A stretch of 64,000 nt of DNA from Crocinitomicaceae bacterium. GTDB taxonomy: Bacteria; Bacteroidota; Bacteroidia; Flavobacteriales_D; Sanyastnellaceae. A model generated the notes under the pieces. That model did no database searches, was not told the DNA's origin, and worked only from the letters and a program-made list of their open reading frames with translations. The stretch is taken from positions 83,330 to 147,329 of the forward strand of contig PBMY01000001.1 of the NCBI GenBank assembly GCA_002722795.1, read 5' to 3'. The translations under genes and the position numbers were made by a program. The first letter of the stretch is position 1. The number at the start of each line of letters is the position of its first letter. Shown here piece by piece: positions 59,294 through 64,000 of the stretch.

Positions 59294-62239
59294 GTGGTAG
59301 TGAAAGAATTAAAAGGATTAGAAGAAAAATTATTTGAGCGAGCACCAGAGGCTCATTTTATTTTAAAGGATGGGGTGGTTGTTAAAACAAATAGACATGC
59401 AAGAAGGATATTTCACACAGAAGATGTTGAATGGTTGGGTTTTGATCCATTTGACAGTAATGAGGGACTTTTTAAATACCTTCCAGACGAAGAAAATATT
59501 TTAAAAACAAAACTTACAAAAGCTCGAAAAACAGGCAAGGTGATAAAAATGAAAATTCTGTCTAAGAGAATTGATGGAATTGAATTTCACAGCGAATTAA
59601 AAATAGCTCAAATTCAAGATGGTATAGAGGATTTACAAATTCAAGATATTAGTGAAAGGATATATTTTGATAGAGCAATTAGGGAAAGCGAGGAAAGATT
59701 CAGGAAGTTGAGTCAATTTGCAATGGAGGGAATTGCTATTATTAAAAACGGGATTATTAAAGATGCCAACGACCAGTTTGCAGTGATGTTTGGTCACGAT
59801 AAAGTTCCAATCGGAGATAGTGTTTTGGAATATATAGATGATAGGGATTGGCAGAGATTAGCAGCAAAAAGAAATTGGGGAATGCATTGTGAGCTAAGAG
59901 GTTTGACAAAACAAGGAAAACCAATATATCTCGAAGCCACACGAAGTGAAAGTGGTAAAGATAATGAGCAGCTATTGATGGTGTATGATATAACCGACAG
60001 AAAACGAATAGAGTTTGATCTTCTTCAAACAAAAGAGAGGTTTAGAATGCTCGTTGAATCAAGCCCTATTGGATTGTTTTTGATTGTTGAAGGAAGAATT
60101 AAGTACACAAATGCAGGTGGATTAGATATTATGAATCAAAGGTTTGAAGACTCTATTTATGATGAACTATTTACAAAATTTTTTAGAAACAAGGAGAAGG
60201 ATATAATTAGTGATGATTTAGAAAAGGTTAGAGAAGGAGAGAGGCCACCATATAGAGAAGTGATGATGTCTCTTCAAGATGGATCAGAAAAAGAGGTTGG
60301 TATAAGAATGTCGCTTTCTTTTCACGACAGACAGCCTGCAATTCAAATAACGATAAATGATCTAAGCACGAGAATTCAACTTATGCGAGAGCAGTTGAGA
60401 GCTACCCTAGCAGAGGAAAGTAACTTAATGCTTAAAGAGGAAATAAAAAAACACAAACAAACACAATCAAAATTAAGGGAGGCTGAAGAGCTTAACAGGT
60501 CTATAATTGAGTCTTCAATAGATATGATTGTAGCGTTTGACATGAAGGGAAACCTCATGCAATACAACCACGCTTTTGCAGTAGAGTTTGGTATTGATCA
60601 CACAAAAAAGAAAAATATTAAATTCAACAAACTCCTAGCAAAAAAAGAAGAAGCTCAGGAGGTTTGGGACTGGTTAAGAAATAGAAACTATTACTCTGGT
60701 GAGGTGTTGGGTAAAAGATTATCTGGCGAAACATTTAGCATGTTCATTTCTGTTGCAACAATGAGAGATGAGGAGGGTAAAGAATTAGGAGCGATGGGTG
60801 TTGGCAGAGATGTAACAGATCTAAAAATCGCTGAAGAGGAACTTAAAGCAAGTGAGGAGAGGTATAGAGACATTCTTGATAACGCAAGTGATATAATTTT
60901 TGTGGTTGACTCTTACGGCGCATTTACATATGCCAACCCAGCATTTTTTGAAAAACTAGGATATACAGAAGAGACAATTGCGAGCGTTACAATTCACGAC
61001 GTTTACGAAGACCTTCCAATAACCAAAAAAAACTGGCTAAAAAAACTAGATGGAGACGAAGGAGAAAGAGTGTTGGTAGGGTCGGGTGGTGACAGACTGA
61101 CCATGATTGGCGGAACAACAACTCAATATGACACAAACGGAGCTCCTGTTGGTCTTAGAGGGATATACTTGGATATAAGCGAAATGCTTAGGCAGAAATC
61201 AAAAGCCAAAGTAAGCGAGGCTAAACTCAATGCAATATTCAACACTACAGAGAATCTACTAATGTTTACCTTAAACAAATACAGGCAAATTACTTCATAC
61301 AACCAAAACTTTAAAAACATGGTTGATGAATTGTTTGATGGCAATCTTGATCAAAAAACCAACTTCATTGAAACAATCAAGAAACGAATTAGTGAAGATT
61401 CGGGAGTTAAAGACACACCATACTTTTCAAAAGCCTTCAGCGGTATTGCTCAGGATTTTGAGGTTCCGATTTTTGACCAAAACCAAAACGAAAGATGGTA
61501 CCAAATTTTTCTTAACCCTATATCTTTTAATGATGAGGTTAGCGAAATAAGCTGTATCACCTATGACATTACCGACAGAAAGGAGGCGGACAAAAAAATA
61601 AGGCTAGCGCTAAAAGAAAAAGAGATTCTACTTCAAGAAGTGCACCACAGAGTAAAAAACAACCTTCAAGTAATAAGTAGCTTGATGAATCTTCAAAGGT
61701 CGTTCGTGTCAGACCCAAGCCTTGTGCATGTTTTAGAGGAAAGTCAGTCGAGAATTTCAACAATGAGCTACATACATGAGTCGCTCTATAGAAACGCAGA
61801 CTTCTCGTCGATAAGTTTTTCCGAATACCTAGACAGGTTAAGCAAAAACCTTGTAAACAGCTATTCAACCCCAGACTGTAAAGTCCACTACAAACCAACC
61901 CTCGACGAAGTAAAACTACCTCTCGACCAAGCAATTCCATGTGGATTAATTGTAAACGAACTTGTTTCAAACGTTCTCAAATATGCATTTAAAGGAAGGG
62001 TAGAAGGAGACTTCTATTTGAGAGTACAGGAGAAAAGGGGTAGGGTTGAAATAGAGGTTGCGGACAATGGGGTTGGGTTGCCAAAAAATTTTGAAGAAAA
62101 GAAGAGCGACTCATTAGGTATTTACCTGATATACGCACTAATTGAACAATTGGGTGGAGAGATAATAATAGAGAGCACAAACCAAGGAAGAGAGGGTAGT
62201 TCTTTTTTAATTAGCTTTGATATACAAAACCAAACTTGA
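59294..62239 (+). CDS. Multi-PAS sensor histidine kinase (HisKA_2 type)
   Basis: Several PAS units (DITDRK boundaries), LQEVHHRVKNNLQVISSLMNLQ H-box, ADNGVGLPKNF; start uncertain (ATG 59252 or GTG 59294). Confidence 0.9.
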   Translation: MVVKELKGLEEKLFERAPEAHFILKDGVVVKTNRHARRIFHTEDVEWLGFDPFDSNEGLFKYLPDEENILKTKLTKARKTGKVIKMKILSKRIDGIEFHSELKIAQIQDGIEDLQIQDISERIYFDRAIRESEERFRKLSQFAMEGIAIIKNGIIKDANDQFAVMFGHDKVPIGDSVLEYIDDRDWQRLAAKRNWGMHCELRGLTKQGKPIYLEATRSESGKDNEQLLMVYDITDRKRIEFDLLQTKERFRMLVESSPIGLFLIVEGRIKYTNAGGLDIMNQRFEDSIYDELFTKFFRNKEKDIISDDLEKVREGERPPYREVMMSLQDGSEKEVGIRMSLSFHDRQPAIQITINDLSTRIQLMREQLRATLAEESNLMLKEEIKKHKQTQSKLREAEELNRSIIESSIDMIVAFDMKGNLMQYNHAFAVEFGIDHTKKKNIKFNKLLAKKEEAQEVWDWLRNRNYYSGEVLGKRLSGETFSMFISVATMRDEEGKELGAMGVGRDVTDLKIAEEELKASEERYRDILDNASDIIFVVDSYGAFTYANPAFFEKLGYTEETIASVTIHDVYEDLPITKKNWLKKLDGDEGERVLVGSGGDRLTMIGGTTTQYDTNGAPVGLRGIYLDISEMLRQKSKAKVSEAKLNAIFNTTENLLMFTLNKYRQITSYNQNFKNMVDELFDGNLDQKTNFIETIKKRISEDSGVKDTPYFSKAFSGIAQDFEVPIFDQNQNERWYQIFLNPISFNDEVSEISCITYDITDRKEADKKIRLALKEKEILLQEVHHRVKNNLQVISSLMNLQRSFVSDPSLVHVLEESQSRISTMSYIHESLYRNADFSSISFSEYLDRLSKNLVNSYSTPDCKVHYKPTLDEVKLPLDQAIPCGLIVNELVSNVLKYAFKGRVEGDFYLRVQEKRGRVEIEVADNGVGLPKNFEEKKSDSLGIYLIYALIEQLGGEIIIESTNQGREGSSFLISFDIQNQT

Positions 62240-62240
62240 T

Positions 62241-62990
62241 ATGGCAGCAAATATTTTAGTTATTGAGGACGAGGCGATTGTAAGAAAAGACATTGAAAGG
62301 TGTCTAGCTTCTCTAGGACACAACGTTGTGGCAACAGCAGATAACGGTAAAGACGCAATTCATAAAGCGCTCGAACATAAACCTGACCTCTGTCTAATGG
62401 ACATTATGATTAAGGGTGACATGAGCGGGATATCAGCTGCAGAAGAGATTAAAAAAACCATTGACGTACCAGTCATCTTCCTAACAGCATATGCAGATGA
62501 GGGAACTCTTACGTCAGCAAAATCAGCAGAACCTCACGGTTATATTTTAAAACCATTTAAAGAGGCCGACATTCAAGCTGCTGTAGAAATGGCTCTGCAC
62601 AAGCACTCAAAAGAAATAGAGCTTAAGAACGAAGCTGATTTTTTAAGAAGCCTTACAGAACACAAAGAAGGCGCAGATATTTTGTTTGTCAAAAACAGAT
62701 CGCGCCTTATGCATGTTAAGCACAAAGACCTTCTTTTTGTAGAGGCGCTTAAAGACTATGTTGTTGTGCACACACGCAAGGAGAGCTATACTATACATAG
62801 CACAATGAAAGAAATAGAGCGCAAACTAAGTGACAGGAGATTCATGAGGGTTCACCGCTCATACATTGTGAACCTAAACAGCATTGAGAGCATTAAGTAC
62901 TCAAACATCACAATGGATGGTCTTGAAAAAGAAATCCCGGTTGGGGGGTCCTATAAGGACTCGCTAGCAAACAGAATTAACTTGCTGTAG
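62241..62990 (+). CDS. LytTR-family response regulator (REC + LytTR)
   Basis: ILVIEDEAIVRKDIE, LMDIMIKGDMSG, VPVIFLTAYAD; LytTR FVEALKDYVVVHT...FMRVHRSYIVNL. Confidence 0.93.
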   Translation: MAANILVIEDEAIVRKDIERCLASLGHNVVATADNGKDAIHKALEHKPDLCLMDIMIKGDMSGISAAEEIKKTIDVPVIFLTAYADEGTLTSAKSAEPHGYILKPFKEADIQAAVEMALHKHSKEIELKNEADFLRSLTEHKEGADILFVKNRSRLMHVKHKDLLFVEALKDYVVVHTRKESYTIHSTMKEIERKLSDRRFMRVHRSYIVNLNSIESIKYSNITMDGLEKEIPVGGSYKDSLANRINLL

Positions 62991-62993
62991 AAC

Positions 62994-63022
62994 AAAAAAG
63001 CCACCGATTTAGGTGGCTTTTC
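62994..63022. terminator. Bidirectional intrinsic terminator
   Basis: AAAAAAGCCACC-GATTTA-GGTGGCTTTTC between convergent genes. Confidence 0.85.
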
Positions 63023-63065
63023 TTTGCTCCCCCTATTGACAAAAGTTGCAGCAAAAGTGTACCTT

Positions 63066-63872
63066 TTAATGAACTTTGTTCTTACTAAGACTAAGTATCC
63101 TGATCGCTCCTTTTGAAACAATAAAAAACACAATTGCACCGATTATCAAATCTGGCATGTTGGAATTAAGCCAATATACCATCAAGCCCGCAACAATAAC
63201 TCCCAAATTAATCACGACATCATTCGAGGTAAAAATAAGACTGGCTTTGATGTGGGCCTCATCTTTATCTTTTGACTTTTGTAAGAGATATAAGCACAGG
63301 GCATTTCCGACTAACGCCAAAACAGAGATGATAATCATAGTTAGATAATTTGGAAATTCCACACTGTAAATGGTCCTTCTAATCACCTCACCAAACCCTA
63401 TAAGCGCCAAAATGATTTGAAAATAACCAGCAATTTTAGCCACTGTTTTTTTATGGGTTAAAGATTTTCCGACGGCGATTAAGCTGATTGCATATACAAA
63501 GCTATCTGCGAGCATATCTAAGCTATCGGCCACCAAACCCATAGATTTGGAAACAAGGCCGTAACCCATTTCAAGAATGAAAAAAACAAGATTAATTATG
63601 AGTACAGACCATAATACCTTTCTTTGGTCCGTATTCTGATCAAAGGATTGTCGGTTACTTTTTTTAGTGTATAGTTTTTTATGACCGAGATTAAGCTGTT
63701 TGAGGCATTCTTCAATCTCTTCAATACCGAGTTTATGAAAAACCGTCAATTCCCTATGGTTCAAGTCAAACTCTAAGTGCTTTATTTGAGTTAATTCTTC
63801 AAATTTCATTCGAATGAGATTTTCCTCTGACGGACAATCCATTTTATCAATTTTGAAGAGAGTTTGGTACAT
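63066..63872 (-). CDS. Cation transporter (CDF-like) with N-terminal HMA-like domain
   Basis: GLVADSLDMLADSFVYAISL, ASLIFTSNDVVINLGVIVAG; N-term FKIDKMDCPSEENLIRMKFEEL. Confidence 0.8.
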   Translation of the reverse strand: MYQTLFKIDKMDCPSEENLIRMKFEELTQIKHLEFDLNHRELTVFHKLGIEEIEECLKQLNLGHKKLYTKKSNRQSFDQNTDQRKVLWSVLIINLVFFILEMGYGLVSKSMGLVADSLDMLADSFVYAISLIAVGKSLTHKKTVAKIAGYFQIILALIGFGEVIRRTIYSVEFPNYLTMIIISVLALVGNALCLYLLQKSKDKDEAHIKASLIFTSNDVVINLGVIVAGLMVYWLNSNMPDLIIGAIVFFIVSKGAIRILSLSKNKVH

Positions 63873-63905
63873 TTTCGGTATTAGTTTGACGGACTATCAA
63901 AAATA

Positions 63906-63941
63906 AAAAAACCGCTACACTATAACAGTATAACGGTTTTA
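63906..63941 (-). terminator. Intrinsic terminator downstream of tRNA-Asn
   Basis: Minus strand AAAACCGTTATACTGTTATAGTGTAGCGGTTTTTTT. Confidence 0.65.
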
Positions 63942-63954
63942 TAATTATAAGTTG

Positions 63955-64000
63955 CTCCTCCTCTTGGACTTGAACCAAGGACCCTCTGATTAACAGTCAG
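63955..64000 (-). tRNA. tRNA-Asn (GTT), 3' part, truncated by window end
   Basis: Minus strand CTGACTGTTAATCAGAGGGTCCTTGGTTCAAGTCCAAGAGGAGGAG. Confidence 0.85.

Overview
This is a 64-kb chromosomal segment from a marine-type Bacteroidota/Flavobacteriales bacterium. The assignment rests on T9SS type A/B sorting domains, PorP/SprF, DUF3098, DUF4175 and TAnnTTTG-type -7 promoters. Most of it is core housekeeping: suf operon, ftsX, uppP, rsmI, radA, lepA, rlmN, lipB, lysS, dxr, frr, pyrH, tsf, rpsB, rpsI, rplM, tdk, alr, hutU, purF, hemW, ybeY and mnmG. There are two tRNAs (Leu-CAA, partial Asn-GTT) and no rRNA, CRISPR array or intact mobile element. The observations most worth a second look are: (1) a single ORF fusing a cytoplasmic RpiB domain, through a signal-peptide-like hydrophobic segment, to an M28 peptidase; (2) two identical parS-like palindromes (GTTCCACGTGGAAC) exactly 1200 bp apart at ybeY/mnmG, read in different codon frames; (3) a flip in strand composition (G/T-rich to A/C-rich wobble positions on +) across an AT-rich valley at ~55.4-60.5 kb, suggesting a replichore boundary; (4) a 25-bp symmetric divergent promoter between purF and an ORF missing from the supplied track (DUF5522, 53 aa); (5) a degraded glycerophosphodiester phosphodiesterase overlapping the hutU stop, followed by three tandem hairpins; (6) a lamin-tail-domain remnant; (7) a YwqK/MORN + multi-PAS kinase + LytTR regulator cassette. 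I found no convincing wholly new multi-gene system; the fusion protein and the parS/skew region are the best candidates for something undescribed.
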